Below are positions 8,397 through 16,600 of a stretch of DNA of 64,000 nucleotides, piece by piece (position 1 is the stretch's first letter; each line of letters begins with the position of its first letter). The translations under genes and the position numbers were made by a program. The DNA is taken from assembly GCF_018130465.1 (NCBI RefSeq), contig NZ_JAFCKJ010000018.1:62001-126000 (forward strand), in the 5' to 3' direction. Under the pieces are notes generated by a model that was not told where the DNA came from, made no database searches, and saw only the letters and a program-made list of their open reading frames with translations. The DNA is from Bradyrhizobium canariense. Its GTDB lineage: Bacteria; Pseudomonadota; Alphaproteobacteria; Rhizobiales; Xanthobacteraceae.

Positions 8397-9692
8397 TCAA
8401 TGGCCGGCCATCGCAGGCACTTCGCCGGGGATCATGTCCCCCGGCACGGCATCGCCCGGTCCAAGCTCGTGCTCGGGCCCGAGCTCGCCTTCCCACTTGG
8501 CCACGACCGAGGTCGCCAGCGTGTTGCCGATCACATTGGTGGCGCTGCGGCCCATGTCGAGGAAGGTGTCGATGCCCATGATCATCAACAGCCCCGCCTC
8601 GGGGATGCCGAACTGCGACAGCGTCGAGGCGATCACCACGAGGGAGGCGCGCGGCACGCCGGCGACGCCCTTCGAGGTGATCATCAGGGTCGCCAGCATC
8701 GCGAGCTGCGTGCCGAGCGGCATGTCGATGTGATAGCTCTGCGCGATGAAGACGCTCGCGAAGGTGCAGTACATCATCGTGCCGTCGAGATTGAAGGAAT
8801 AGCCGAGCGGCAGCACGAAGCTCGAGATCCGCGACGAGGCGCCGAACTTGTTCAGCCCCTCCAGGGTTTTCGGATAGGCCGCTTCAGAGCTCGCGGTCGA
8901 GAACGCGATCATCAGCGGCTCGCGGATCAGCTTCAGCAGGTGACTGTAGCGCGGCCCGATCACGATGAAGCCGACGATCACCAGGATGCCCCACAGGAGC
9001 GCGAGCGAGAGATAGAACCCGCCCATGAAGACGACGAGCTTCCAGAGCACCAGCAGGCCGTTCTTCGCAACCGTCGCGGTGATGGCGGCCCAGACGGCGA
9101 ACGGCGCGAACAGCATCACATAGCTCGTAACCTTGAGCATGATGTGGCCGATATCGTCGATCAGCGCCAGGATCGGCTTGGAGCGCTCGGGCATCGAGCC
9201 CATCGCCACCGAGAAGAACACGGCGAAGATCACGATCTGCAGGATCTCGTTCTGCGCCATCGCATCCGCGATCGAGGTCGGGATCAGATGGGTCAGGAAT
9301 TTTTCGATCGAGAAGGCGGAAACCGGCAGGCCGGTCGACTGCGCCTTGTCAGGCAGCGTGCCGGGGAAATTCGCGCCGGGCTGGAGCAGATTGACCATCA
9401 CGAGGCCGAGCATCAGCGAGACGAAAGAGGCGCTGACGAACCAGCCCATGGTCTTGGCGAAGATGCGACCGAGCTTGGAGCCCGAGCCCATATGGGCAAT
9501 GCCGCCGACCAAAGTCGCAAACACCAGCGGCGCGATGATCATCTTGATCAGGCGCAGGAAAATCACGGCGATCAGGTTGATGGACGAGGCCCAGTCGCCC
9601 CGCGTGTCGGGCAGGAGATTGTAAATCGCCGCGCCCATGATGATGCCCAGCACCATCGCCACCAGAATGTATTGCGTAAACCTGTTCGACAT
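8397..9692 (-). CDS. Dicarboxylate/amino acid:cation symporter (DAACS family, DctA/GltP-like)
   Basis: 431 residues and about eight membrane helices. Family signatures are RLIKMIIAPLVFATLVGGIA (about residues 47-66), SYSFNLDGTMMY (hairpin region), TSKGVAGVPRASLVVIA, and the conserved substrate/cation site DTFLDMGRSATNVIGNTLA. Such carriers take up succinate, fumarate, malate, aspartate or glutamate with cations. The N-terminus differs from rhizobial DctA, so I give no symbol. The start at 9692 follows GGGGG at good spacing. It is the first gene of a two-gene unit with the binding protein. The C-terminal tail is rich in Gly/Pro/Glu. No sigma-54 promoter of the dctA type was recognised upstream. 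Confidence 0.92.
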   Translation of the reverse strand: MSNRFTQYILVAMVLGIIMGAAIYNLLPDTRGDWASSINLIAVIFLRLIKMIIAPLVFATLVGGIAHMGSGSKLGRIFAKTMGWFVSASFVSLMLGLVMVNLLQPGANFPGTLPDKAQSTGLPVSAFSIEKFLTHLIPTSIADAMAQNEILQIVIFAVFFSVAMGSMPERSKPILALIDDIGHIMLKVTSYVMLFAPFAVWAAITATVAKNGLLVLWKLVVFMGGFYLSLALLWGILVIVGFIVIGPRYSHLLKLIREPLMIAFSTASSEAAYPKTLEGLNKFGASSRISSFVLPLGYSFNLDGTMMYCTFASVFIAQSYHIDMPLGTQLAMLATLMITSKGVAGVPRASLVVIASTLSQFGIPEAGLLMIMGIDTFLDMGRSATNVIGNTLATSVVAKWEGELGPEHELGPGDAVPGDMIPGEVPAMAGH

Positions 9693-9902
9693 TGAAGACC
9701 CCCGCTACACCGGCCGCTTCATGATGTCGCAGATATGACGACGACGCAACACGCTTGGCGTGCGACCGCAGCGATCGGATGTTCCCGTTGCGAAACTGTC
9801 GCCCGCGATCTAGCCTTCATGCAGCGCACAACAAATGCGGCCTGCACGTTTTTCTTGCGGCAGCTGCATCAATAATCGTCAAACAACCGAAGGGGAAACA
9901 TC

Positions 9903-10904
9903 ATGAGCGGCAGCGTCAATCGTCAGATTCTTCTGGTGGAAAAACCCGACGGCAAGCTCGGCCCCGAGCACTTCAAGATGATCGAAGGTGCGATGCCGGA
10001 GCCGAAGGACGGCGAGGCCTTGCTGCGCGTGCGATACATCTCGCTCGACGCCGCCAACCGCGCCTGGATGCACGGCGCGACGTATCGTTCGGCGGTCGAA
10101 GCCAATAGCGTGATGGCCGGCGGCGGCATCGCCGAGGTCGTCAGCTCGAAGGCGCCGGAGCTTGCGCCGGGCGACATCGTGTTCGGCGACACCGGCTGGC
10201 AGGAATTTGGGGCAGTGCCCGCCAAGCATCTCACCAAGATGCCGAAGCTCGAGCCGATGACGCATCTGCTCAGCGTGTACGGCATCGCCGGCCTCACCGC
10301 CTATTTCGGCTTGCTGGAGATCGGCAAGCCCAAGGAGGGCGAGACGGTCGTGGTCTCCGCGGCCGCGGGCTCGGTCGGCTCGATCGTCGGGCAGATCGCG
10401 AAGATCAAAGGATGCCGCGTGGTCGGCATCGCCGGCGGCGCCGACAAGTGCAGCTGGCTGACCTCCGAACTCGGCTTCGATGCGGCCGTGGACTACAAGG
10501 ACGGCGCGGTGTTCAAGGCGTTGCGCGCGGCGGCTCCGAAGGGCATCGACGTCTATTTCGACAATGTCGGTGGCGACATTCTCGAAGCCTGCCTGCCGCA
10601 AATGAACAATTACGGCCGCATCGCCTGCTGCGGCGCGATCTCGCAATATGACGGCGCGCCTTCGGCACACGGCCCGCGCGGCGTGCCCGGCCTGATCGTG
10701 GTGAAGCGGCTCGTCATGCAGGGCTTCATCGTGATGGACTACATGAAAGAGAGCCAGCGTGCGCTCGCCGACCTCCAGGCCTGGGTCACATCCGGCAAGC
10801 TGAAGGTGCAGGAGGACATCATCGACGGCCTCGAGAACACACCGAAGGCGCTGATCGGATTGCTCGCAGGCGAGAACCGCGGCAAGCGGATGGTCAAGCT
10901 CTGA
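9903..10904 (+). CDS. NADP-dependent oxidoreductase, MDR superfamily (prostaglandin reductase/CurA-like)
   Basis: 333 residues. It is a zinc-free medium-chain dehydrogenase with a GroES-like N-terminal half and the Rossmann motif SAAAGSVGSIVGQIAKIKG at about residues 156-174. The family stretch VYFDNVGGDILEACLPQMN is at about 216-234. Members reduce alpha,beta-unsaturated ketones or aldehydes with NADPH in the cytoplasm. The substrate is not known. The ATG at 9903 is preceded by AAGGGG at good spacing. It stands alone and is followed by a dispersed repeat. It is divergent from the symporter gene across a 210-base region that includes a short inverted repeat CACGC-TTG-GCGTG near 9753. Confidence 0.9.
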   Translation: MSGSVNRQILLVEKPDGKLGPEHFKMIEGAMPEPKDGEALLRVRYISLDAANRAWMHGATYRSAVEANSVMAGGGIAEVVSSKAPELAPGDIVFGDTGWQEFGAVPAKHLTKMPKLEPMTHLLSVYGIAGLTAYFGLLEIGKPKEGETVVVSAAAGSVGSIVGQIAKIKGCRVVGIAGGADKCSWLTSELGFDAAVDYKDGAVFKALRAAAPKGIDVYFDNVGGDILEACLPQMNNYGRIACCGAISQYDGAPSAHGPRGVPGLIVVKRLVMQGFIVMDYMKESQRALADLQAWVTSGKLKVQEDIIDGLENTPKALIGLLAGENRGKRMVKL

Positions 10905-10930
10905 CCAAGCTCTGACGACGTATCGTTTGA

Positions 10931-11003
10931 GCATGATCTCCGCGCAAACGCGTTCCGCGTTTGTCGCGAGGGAAAACCGCTGCACACTTTTCCGGATCAT
11001 GCT
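10931..11003. repeat. Dispersed repeat, family E
   Basis: The repeat opens with GCATGATC and closes with GGATCATGC. It contains AAACGCGTTCCGCGTTT and GGAAAACCGCTGCACACTTT. The second part is present again in inverted orientation at 32776-32821. It lies just after the MDR reductase gene. Confidence 0.75.
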
Positions 11004-11151
11004 TTAGTTACGTCGCAATTGCGATGGCAATATCTACTTGCGGTAGAGGTCGAGGCGGCCAATGATGCCGTACGCGGCATCACCCGCGACGATTGTTTGC
11101 ATCACATTTGAAAAATCGTCGGCGTTACCGACAGGGCAGGAATTCACTCAA

Positions 11152-11982
11152 ATGTTCAACACGTTGAAACATGCATCAACGCGTAGCGCGTTGCTGGCGG
11201 CGGCCCTCTTCGCAACTGCAGCAGGCGCATTCGCACAAACACCGACCGATGCGCAGAAGAGCGCCATCCGCTCCGCATGCCGCTCGGACTTCATGGCGCA
11301 CTGCTCGAGCGTCACGCCCGGCGGCGTGGAAGCCTATCAATGTCTGCAGAAGAACATGTCCAGCCTGTCATCGGGATGCCAAACCGCGGTTCGCGCCGTC
11401 GAGCCTGCTGCGGCGCCGAAGACCGAGGCTGCACCCAAGGAGGCTGCACCCAAGCCGGAGTCCGCGCCTGCCGCGCCGAAGGCTGAATCCGCTCCCGCCG
11501 CAAAGCCGGCATCCGCAGCAGCGCCGAAGGCCGCTGCAGCCAAACAGCCGAGCAGTGCGCAGGCCGCTGCGGTCAAGAGCGCGTGCCGCGCCGATTATCC
11601 CAAGGTGTGCGCCAGCGTGCCGCCGGGCGGCGCGCCCGCGCTCGAATGCCTGGAGAAGAACAAGGCAAAGGTTTCGCCGGCCTGCGAGAAGGCCGTGAGC
11701 GCCGCGACCGGCGGCGGTGGCGCGGCAGCAACGGCGGCACCTGCGGGCGCTGCTCCTGCGGCGGCAGCAGCACCGGCAGCCGCGCCTGCCGTGATCGTGC
11801 TGCGCCCGCTGCGGCCGCGCGAAGAGCTGTTCATCTTTCGCTCCGCCTGCGGCGCCGACATCCGCACGCTGTGCGCCGGCGTGGCGCCCGGCGGCGGCCG
11901 CATCGTGCAGTGTATCGCCAGCAACGCCGCCTCGCTGTCACCCGCCTGCAAGGACGTGCTGGCGCCGTTCGCTGCACGCTAG
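11152..11982 (+). CDS. Exported protein with three four-cysteine repeats (GLG1-type cysteine-rich repeat)
   Basis: 276 residues with a signal peptide ending AAGAFAQ near residue 29. Three modules have identical cysteine spacing: C43, C51, C64, C76; C145, C153, C166, C178; and C233, C241, C254, C266. Each has the consensus SACR-D---C--V-PGG---A--CL. This matches the cysteine-rich GLG1 repeat known best from the eukaryotic Golgi apparatus protein 1 and also found in bacteria. The linkers are low-complexity Ala/Pro/Lys/Glu tracts (about 84-137 and 183-215). The even cysteines suggest two disulfides per module in the periplasm. The function is unknown. The start at 11152 begins the signal peptide; an earlier ATG at 11062 would add 30 non-signal residues. 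Confidence 0.82.
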   Translation: MFNTLKHASTRSALLAAALFATAAGAFAQTPTDAQKSAIRSACRSDFMAHCSSVTPGGVEAYQCLQKNMSSLSSGCQTAVRAVEPAAAPKTEAAPKEAAPKPESAPAAPKAESAPAAKPASAAAPKAAAAKQPSSAQAAAVKSACRADYPKVCASVPPGGAPALECLEKNKAKVSPACEKAVSAATGGGGAAATAAPAGAAPAAAAAPAAAPAVIVLRPLRPREELFIFRSACGADIRTLCAGVAPGGGRIVQCIASNAASLSPACKDVLAPFAAR

Positions 11983-12006
11983 AGAAGCGTGCCATCAACA
12001 TCTGAT

Positions 12007-12029
12007 GGCGTGCGCGGCTCTCGCACGCC
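12007..12029 (+). terminator. Candidate transcription-ending hairpin
   Basis: Perfect 8-base arms GGCGTGCG and CGCACGCC enclose a 7-base loop, 25 bases after the stop of the cysteine-repeat gene. A second small stem, GCCATCA-ACATC-TGATGGC, overlaps its left side. A T-run (CTTTTTC) appears only about 20 bases later, so it is not a textbook terminator. Confidence 0.4.
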
Positions 12030-12095
12030 TGCGACGACAATTGCAGACCTTTTTCCGATATCCGATTTCAATGACGACAGAACCGGGAGGAAGAC

Positions 12096-12311
12096 ATGCG
12101 TGCGTTCCTACTCACCGCCTCGGCGCTCCTCGCCTTCGCCGCGACCATGACCTTCGAAGCCACCGACGCCAACGCTGTGGTGTGCGCCCGCGGCGTGTAT
12201 CGTGCCGGCTGCGCCGGGCCGAACGCGGCCGTCGTGGTCCGCAAGCCGGTTCCGGTGGTCCGCTGTACCAGGGTGCTGGTGAACGGGGTCTACGTGAAGC
12301 GCTGCGTCTGA
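12096..12311 (+). CDS. Small exported protein of unknown function
   Basis: 71 residues with a clear signal peptide (MRAFLLTASALLAFAATMTF, cleavage likely after ATDANA near residue 27). The mature part is short, basic and has four cysteines in the pattern CARGVYRAGC and VRCTRVLVNGVYVKRC, enough for two disulfide bonds. Small proteins of this look are common in Bradyrhizobium; no function is known to me. It has a GGAGGAAG ribosome site and is followed by a hairpin, so it is probably its own transcription unit. Confidence 0.75.
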   Translation: MRAFLLTASALLAFAATMTFEATDANAVVCARGVYRAGCAGPNAAVVVRKPVPVVRCTRVLVNGVYVKRCV

Positions 12312-12318
12312 TGCGCGG

Positions 12319-12345
12319 ATAGCCAAGCCCTTGCGGTTTGGCTAT
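12319..12345 (+). terminator. Candidate intrinsic terminator
   Basis: An 8-base stem ATAGCCAA / TTGGCTAT with an 11-base loop begins 8 bases after the stop of the small exported protein and is followed by GCTTT. The T-run is short, so confidence is moderate. Confidence 0.5.
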
Positions 12346-12463
12346 GCTTTGCAACGTCACTGCTTCGGGCACGCGCCCAACGCGCGCCCGGAGGTGAGTT
12401 TCGGCGCGCCTTGCCTTGCCGATAATTCCGCTGGCGCGGGAAGCCGGAGCCCATTAGTCTACC

Positions 12464-12488
12464 CCTAGATAGTAAGTATACTGTCAAT
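12464..12488 (+). promoter_or_regulatory. Candidate MarR operator and -10 box for the hydroxylase-ligase unit
   Basis: The 25 bases read CCTAGAT, then A, then GTAAGTATACTGTCAAT. They match the element at 16610-16634 at 24 of 25 positions. The core AGTATACT is a perfect palindrome. TATACT at 12477-12482 fits a -10 box, and a weak -35 lies near 12454. The ribosome site GGGAGG begins 3 bases after the element, so the leader would be very short. A MarR gene in the same island is the likely binder; that is inference. Confidence 0.7.
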
Positions 12489-12502
12489 TAGGGAGGCAGA
12501 CG

Positions 12503-13642
12503 TTGCGGATCGCCGTGATTGGCGGGGGGCCCGGTGGGCTCTACTTCGCCTATCTCTGGAAGAAGCGTCACCCCGAGGATCAAGTCGACCTGTTCGAACA
12601 GAACCCGGCCGACGCGACCTGGGGCTTTGGCGTCGTGTTCTCCGACCAGGCGCTGGAATTCTTGCGTGCCGACGACCCCGAGACGGTCGACGCGATCGCA
12701 CCGCACATGGAGAGCTGGGAGAACATCACGCTGAACCTTGGCGGCGACAGCGTTGCCATCGACGGTGTCGGCTTCTCCTCGATCGGGCGGCTCGAACTCT
12801 TGCAGTTCCTGCAGCAGCGCGCGATCGATGCCGGCGTCACGCCGCGCTTCGACACGCCAATTCATGGGATCGACCAGCTCAACGGCCATGATCTGATCGT
12901 CGCCGCCGACGGGCTGAACTCGCTGGTGCGCCGCACCTTCGAGGGCGATTTCGGCACCTCGCTGTCCTACTCCTCCAACAAGTTCGTCTGGTACGGCACC
13001 TCGAAGCGCTTCGACACGCTGTCACAGACTTTCGTCAAGACCGATCGCGGCGCCTTCAACGCCCACCACTACCGCTACTCGCCGACCATGAGCACCTTCC
13101 TGGTCGAATGCGACCACGCGACCTGGCAAGCCTATGGCTTTGCCTACAAGGACGTGGAGCAGTCCAAGGGCGTCTGCGAGGAGGTCTTTGCAGACACGCT
13201 CGGCGGCCGCTCGCTGGTCTCCAACAAATCGGTCTGGCGCAACTTCCCCTGGGTCTGGAACGAGCACTGGTCGTTCAAGAACATGGTGCTGCTCGGCGAC
13301 GCCCTGCACTCGGCGCACTTCTCGATCGGCTCGGGCACGCGGCTCGCGATCGAGGACGCCATTGCGCTGGTCAAGGCGCTGGAGTCGGATGCGCATTTGT
13401 CCACCGCCCTGCATCGCTACCAGGCCGCGCGAAAGCCGGTGGTGCAGAAGCTCGTCAACGCCGCGCGGACCAGCGCTTTCTGGTACGAGCACTTTGCTCA
13501 GCACATGCAGCAAGGCCTGATGGACTTTGCCTATAGCTACATCACCCGCTCGGGCCGCATCGACGACTCTCGCCTGCGCACGATGTCGCCGAGGTTCATG
13601 GCGCGCTACGAAGCCGCCAAGAACGGTGGGGATGAGGCATGA
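12503..13642 (+). CDS. FAD-dependent aromatic hydroxylase, salicylyl-CoA 5-hydroxylase-like
   Basis: 379 residues from a TTG start with GGGAGG six bases upstream. The N-terminus has the FAD Rossmann motif IAVIGGGPGGLYFAYLWKK, and the second FAD motif is VLLGDALHSAHFSIGSGTRL at about 263-282. The stretch WGFGVVFSDQALEFLRADD closely resembles the monooxygenase half of anthraniloyl-CoA monooxygenase and salicylyl-CoA 5-hydroxylases, rather than free-acid salicylate hydroxylases. It would insert one oxygen into an aromatic acyl-CoA using NAD(P)H and O2. It overlaps the next gene, a benzoate-CoA-ligase-type enzyme, by four bases (ATGA), and gentisate dioxygenase lies nearby. This supports a salicylate or 3-hydroxybenzoate thioester as substrate. 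The exact substrate is inference. Confidence 0.83.
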   Translation: MRIAVIGGGPGGLYFAYLWKKRHPEDQVDLFEQNPADATWGFGVVFSDQALEFLRADDPETVDAIAPHMESWENITLNLGGDSVAIDGVGFSSIGRLELLQFLQQRAIDAGVTPRFDTPIHGIDQLNGHDLIVAADGLNSLVRRTFEGDFGTSLSYSSNKFVWYGTSKRFDTLSQTFVKTDRGAFNAHHYRYSPTMSTFLVECDHATWQAYGFAYKDVEQSKGVCEEVFADTLGGRSLVSNKSVWRNFPWVWNEHWSFKNMVLLGDALHSAHFSIGSGTRLAIEDAIALVKALESDAHLSTALHRYQAARKPVVQKLVNAARTSAFWYEHFAQHMQQGLMDFAYSYITRSGRIDDSRLRTMSPRFMARYEAAKNGGDEA

Positions 13643-15252
13643 GCGACCAGATCAACGACCAGGTGCCCGCCGACTGCGCCGGCGCGCGCGAGATCGGCTT
13701 CGCCGTTCCGCAGGTCTACAATGCCAGCCGCGTGCTGTTCGACAACCTCGCAAGAGGAAGCGGCGACAAGCTCGCACTCGTTGGCCCCGCGGGTACGCGC
13801 ACCTACGCGGAGCTCTGCGCCGAAGCCGGGCGCTGGGGCAACGGCTTTGCCTCGCTGGGCCTCAGGCGCGGCAATCGCGTGCTGCTGTTCCTCGATGATA
13901 CCCCGGCCTATCCGGCCGCGTTCTTCGGCGCGGTGCGCGCCGGCTTCGTGCCGCTGCTGATCAACACGCTGACGCCGCCGGAGCTGCTGCAATTCTATCT
14001 CGCCGATTCCGGCGCGGCCGTTGCGGTGGCGGATGCCGAGTTCTGTGCACGGTTCAACCCCGAGGCCTGCAAGGGCACGGCCCTGCATACGCTGATCGTC
14101 GTCAATGGCGCGGTGGGCGATCACGCCGCGCCGAACGCCGTTTCTGCCGCCGGCTGGCTCCCGCAATTTCCGGCCGAACTCGCGGAAGCCGACACGCATC
14201 GCAACGAGATGGCGTTCTGGATGTACTCGTCCGGATCGACCGGCCGGCCCAAGGGCATCGTGCATCTCCAGCACGACATGGCCTATAGCGAGGTCGCCTT
14301 TGCGCAGAACGTCTTGAAGCTGACGCCGGATGACATCTGCTTCTCGGTGCCAAAAATCTTCTTCGCCTATGGCTTTGGCAACGCGATCACCTTCCCGTTC
14401 TCGGCGGGCGCGACGACGCTGCTGTTGCCGGGCCAGCCGAAGCCCGCGGCAATCTTTTCGGCGATCGAGCAGTACAAGCCGACGGTCTTCTTCGGCCTGC
14501 CGACGCTTTATACATCGCTGACCAAGGCCGAGGGTGCCGACAAGACCGACTTCTCGTCGCTGCGCATGGCGCTCTCTGCTGCCGAAGTGCTCTCGGCCGA
14601 AGTCTTCAACGGCTGGAAGGCGCTCACCGGTCTCGAGATCGTCGAAGGCCTCGGCTCGACCGAGGTGCTGCACATCTATCTCTCCAACCGCCCCGAGCGG
14701 AAGAAGCTCGGCGCCGCCGGCCTGCGCGTGCCCGGCTACGAGGTTGCGCTGCGCGACAAGGACGGCCGCGATGTCGCCGACGACGAGGAAGGCATCTTGT
14801 GGGTGCGCGGCGATTCCAACACGCCGCTGTACTGGAACCGGCCGGACAAATCCGCCGAAACGATTCGACAGGGCGGCTGGATCTACACCGGCGACCGCTT
14901 CGTCCGCGATGCCGACGGCTTTCACTTCTTCCGCGGCCGCGCCGACGATCTCATCAAGATCTCCGGCCAGTGGGTCTACCCGCTCGAGGTGGAGCTGTGC
15001 CTTGCCGATCACCCCGACATCCGCGAATGCGCGGTGTTCGCCGCCGAGCTGCCGGACCGGCGCATGACGCTGAAGGCGGTCGTGGTGATGAACAGCCGCG
15101 CGGCTGATCAGAGCGAGGCGACACGGCGGCTCCAGGACTACGTGAAGGGCAAGCTGCTTCCCTACAAATATCCGCGTGAGGTGATCTTCATCGACGAGCT
15201 GCCGAAGACGGGCACGGGGAAGATCGACCGGCAGGCGTTGTTGCGGATGTGA
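13639..15252 (+). CDS. Benzoate-CoA ligase family enzyme (aryl-CoA ligase)
   Basis: 537 residues, typical of the benzoate-CoA ligase family. The adenylation motifs are present: YSSGSTGRPKGIVHLQHD (phosphate loop, about residues 195-212), EGLGSTEVLHIYLSN (about 336-350), YTGDRF and RADDLIKISGQWVYP (hinge, about 434-448). The catalytic lysine is in the C-terminal PKTGTGKIDR. The family activates benzoate or a substituted benzoate with ATP and CoA. It is translationally coupled to the upstream FAD hydroxylase, so the likely order is ligation then ring hydroxylation. Substrate choice (salicylate, 3-hydroxybenzoate, anthranilate) cannot be read from sequence alone. Confidence 0.9.
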   Translation: MSDQINDQVPADCAGAREIGFAVPQVYNASRVLFDNLARGSGDKLALVGPAGTRTYAELCAEAGRWGNGFASLGLRRGNRVLLFLDDTPAYPAAFFGAVRAGFVPLLINTLTPPELLQFYLADSGAAVAVADAEFCARFNPEACKGTALHTLIVVNGAVGDHAAPNAVSAAGWLPQFPAELAEADTHRNEMAFWMYSSGSTGRPKGIVHLQHDMAYSEVAFAQNVLKLTPDDICFSVPKIFFAYGFGNAITFPFSAGATTLLLPGQPKPAAIFSAIEQYKPTVFFGLPTLYTSLTKAEGADKTDFSSLRMALSAAEVLSAEVFNGWKALTGLEIVEGLGSTEVLHIYLSNRPERKKLGAAGLRVPGYEVALRDKDGRDVADDEEGILWVRGDSNTPLYWNRPDKSAETIRQGGWIYTGDRFVRDADGFHFFRGRADDLIKISGQWVYPLEVELCLADHPDIRECAVFAAELPDRRMTLKAVVVMNSRAADQSEATRRLQDYVKGKLLPYKYPREVIFIDELPKTGTGKIDRQALLRM

Positions 15253-15279
15253 GGGGACGGTGTTGCTTACACTCTCGCT

Positions 15280-15400
15280 GTCGTCCCGGCGAAGGCGGGG
15301 ACCCATAACCACCGAATTTGGTTTGGCGAAGACAGGCAATGACCTTCTCGCGCTGTCACCGCTGCCTCGGCGTATGGGTCCCGGCCTTCGCCGGGACGAC
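15280..15400. repeat. Dispersed palindromic repeat, family A
   Basis: Outer arms GTCGTCCCGGCGAAGGCGGGG and CCCGGCCTTCGCCGGGACGAC face each other, with a middle part containing AATTTGGTTTGGCGAAGAC. It sits between the converging ligase and MarR genes. Confidence 0.85.
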
Positions 15401-15435
15401 ATCGAGGATTAAGCTGCCACCTCGCCAAGCCCCCC

Positions 15436-15945
15436 TCACCCCGTCTTTCCCAGATGCTCCAGCGCGTCGTCCGCCCGTAGCGGCACCCGCGACGCCTCGT
15501 TGTTGAGATCAACGAGCTGCACCAGGAGCCCCATCAGCGCCTTGCGGTCCGCCGGCTTGAGCGGCTCGAGCATCCGCGCCTGGGCGCGTTCGACGGCGGG
15601 AATGATGTCGCGCAGGATCGCCGCGCCTGATTTTGTCAAATAGAGCAGCTTGATCCGCTTGTCTTCCAGCGCCGGCCTGCGCTCGACAAAATCCTTGGCC
15701 TGAAGCCGCTCGATCACACTGCCGAGCGTGGAGCGGTCGAAGGCGATCACCGCCGACAGCCGCGTCGCGTCGATGCCGGGATGGGTGTGGATCGCGATCA
15801 GCGCCGCGTATTGCACCGGGGTGAGGTCGAACGTCTTGCACTCCTCCATGAAGATCGAGACCGCGATCTGCTGCATGCGCCGGAACAGATAGCCCGGCGC
15901 GGCATAGACCGCGTCTATCGTGATCGGAGGCGGCTTACTCGGCAT
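15436..15945 (-). CDS. MarR-family transcriptional regulator
   Basis: 169 residues. The winged-helix region runs from about 45 to 115, with LTPVQYAALIAIHTHPGIDA, STLGSVIERLQAKDFVERR and the wing DKRIKLLYLTKSG. MarR proteins are dimers that usually repress and release DNA when an aromatic acid or its CoA ester binds. The ATG at 15945 overlaps the end of the maleylpyruvate isomerase gene by 11 bases, so the two are co-transcribed from the shared divergent promoter at about 16610. The duplicated 25-nt element upstream of both outward units is the best candidate for its binding site. A CoA thioester effector would fit this pathway but is not shown. Confidence 0.9.
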   Translation of the reverse strand: MPSKPPPITIDAVYAAPGYLFRRMQQIAVSIFMEECKTFDLTPVQYAALIAIHTHPGIDATRLSAVIAFDRSTLGSVIERLQAKDFVERRPALEDKRIKLLYLTKSGAAILRDIIPAVERAQARMLEPLKPADRKALMGLLVQLVDLNNEASRVPLRADDALEHLGKTG

Positions 15946-16567
15946 CAGGCTGCTTCTCCGGCGCGGCGTTGACGAATACCGGCAGCGCCTTGGCCGCAGC
16001 TTCCGCCTCGAGCAGACGCGGATAGGCGGAGACGTCGACGCCGAAGCGGCGCGCATTGGCGAGCTGAGGCACGAGGCAGAGATCGGCGAGCGTCGGCGCT
16101 TCGCCGAAGCAGAACGGGCCCGGCTCGTTCCTGATCAGCGTCTCGCAGGCCGCGAGCCCCTCGCGGTTGACCCAGGCCGCCCAGTCCTGAACCTTCTCCT
16201 CGGCAAGGCCGAGCTCGCGCAGCCGCGCCAGCACCTTCAGATTCTGCACGGGGTGAGTGTCGCAGGCGATCGCCAACGCGAACGCCCTCACCTTGGCGCG
16301 CTGCAAAATATCCTTCGGCAGCAGCGGCGGATTGGGATGGGTTTCGTCGAGCCATTCGATGATGGCGACCGATTGGGTCAGCACCGCGCCCGCGTCGTTC
16401 TCCAACGCGGGCACCAGGCCCTGCGGATTGATGGCGAGATAGGCGGGCGCGCATTGCTCGCCCTTGCGAAGGTGATGCGGCAGGTGCTCGGCACCGAGGC
16501 CCTTCAGGTTCAGCGCGATTCGCACCCGGTAGGCGGCGCTGGAGCGGAAATAGCCGTGCAGCTTCAT
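15935..16567 (-). CDS. Maleylpyruvate/maleylacetoacetate isomerase (zeta-class GST)
   Basis: 210 residues, the usual size. The thioredoxin-like N-terminal half has the family signature FRSSAAYRVRIALNLKGL (about residues 7-24) and NPQGLVPALENDAGAVLTQS with the glutathione-binding QS pair. The C-terminal helical half has ACDTHPVQNLKVLARL, typical of the zeta class. It would convert maleylpyruvate from gentisate ring cleavage to fumarylpyruvate with glutathione. The divergent gentisate dioxygenase gene supports maleylpyruvate over maleylacetoacetate. A fumarylpyruvate hydrolase, the next step, is not in the window. It is the first gene of a two-gene unit with marR. Confidence 0.9.
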   Translation of the reverse strand: MKLHGYFRSSAAYRVRIALNLKGLGAEHLPHHLRKGEQCAPAYLAINPQGLVPALENDAGAVLTQSVAIIEWLDETHPNPPLLPKDILQRAKVRAFALAIACDTHPVQNLKVLARLRELGLAEEKVQDWAAWVNREGLAACETLIRNEPGPFCFGEAPTLADLCLVPQLANARRFGVDVSAYPRLLEAEAAAKALPVFVNAAPEKQPDAE

Positions 16568-16600
16568 CGGAACCTCCCGTTTCGTTTCTTGTTCGGCACA

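Noticed and set aside
8400-9695. A 431-codon open frame on the plus strand
   Set aside because: It is antisense to the symporter gene with almost the same ends and has no family character.
13606-15402. A 598-codon open frame on the minus strand
   Set aside because: It mirrors the benzoate-CoA ligase gene and runs through a dispersed repeat; only the plus-strand frame has real motifs.
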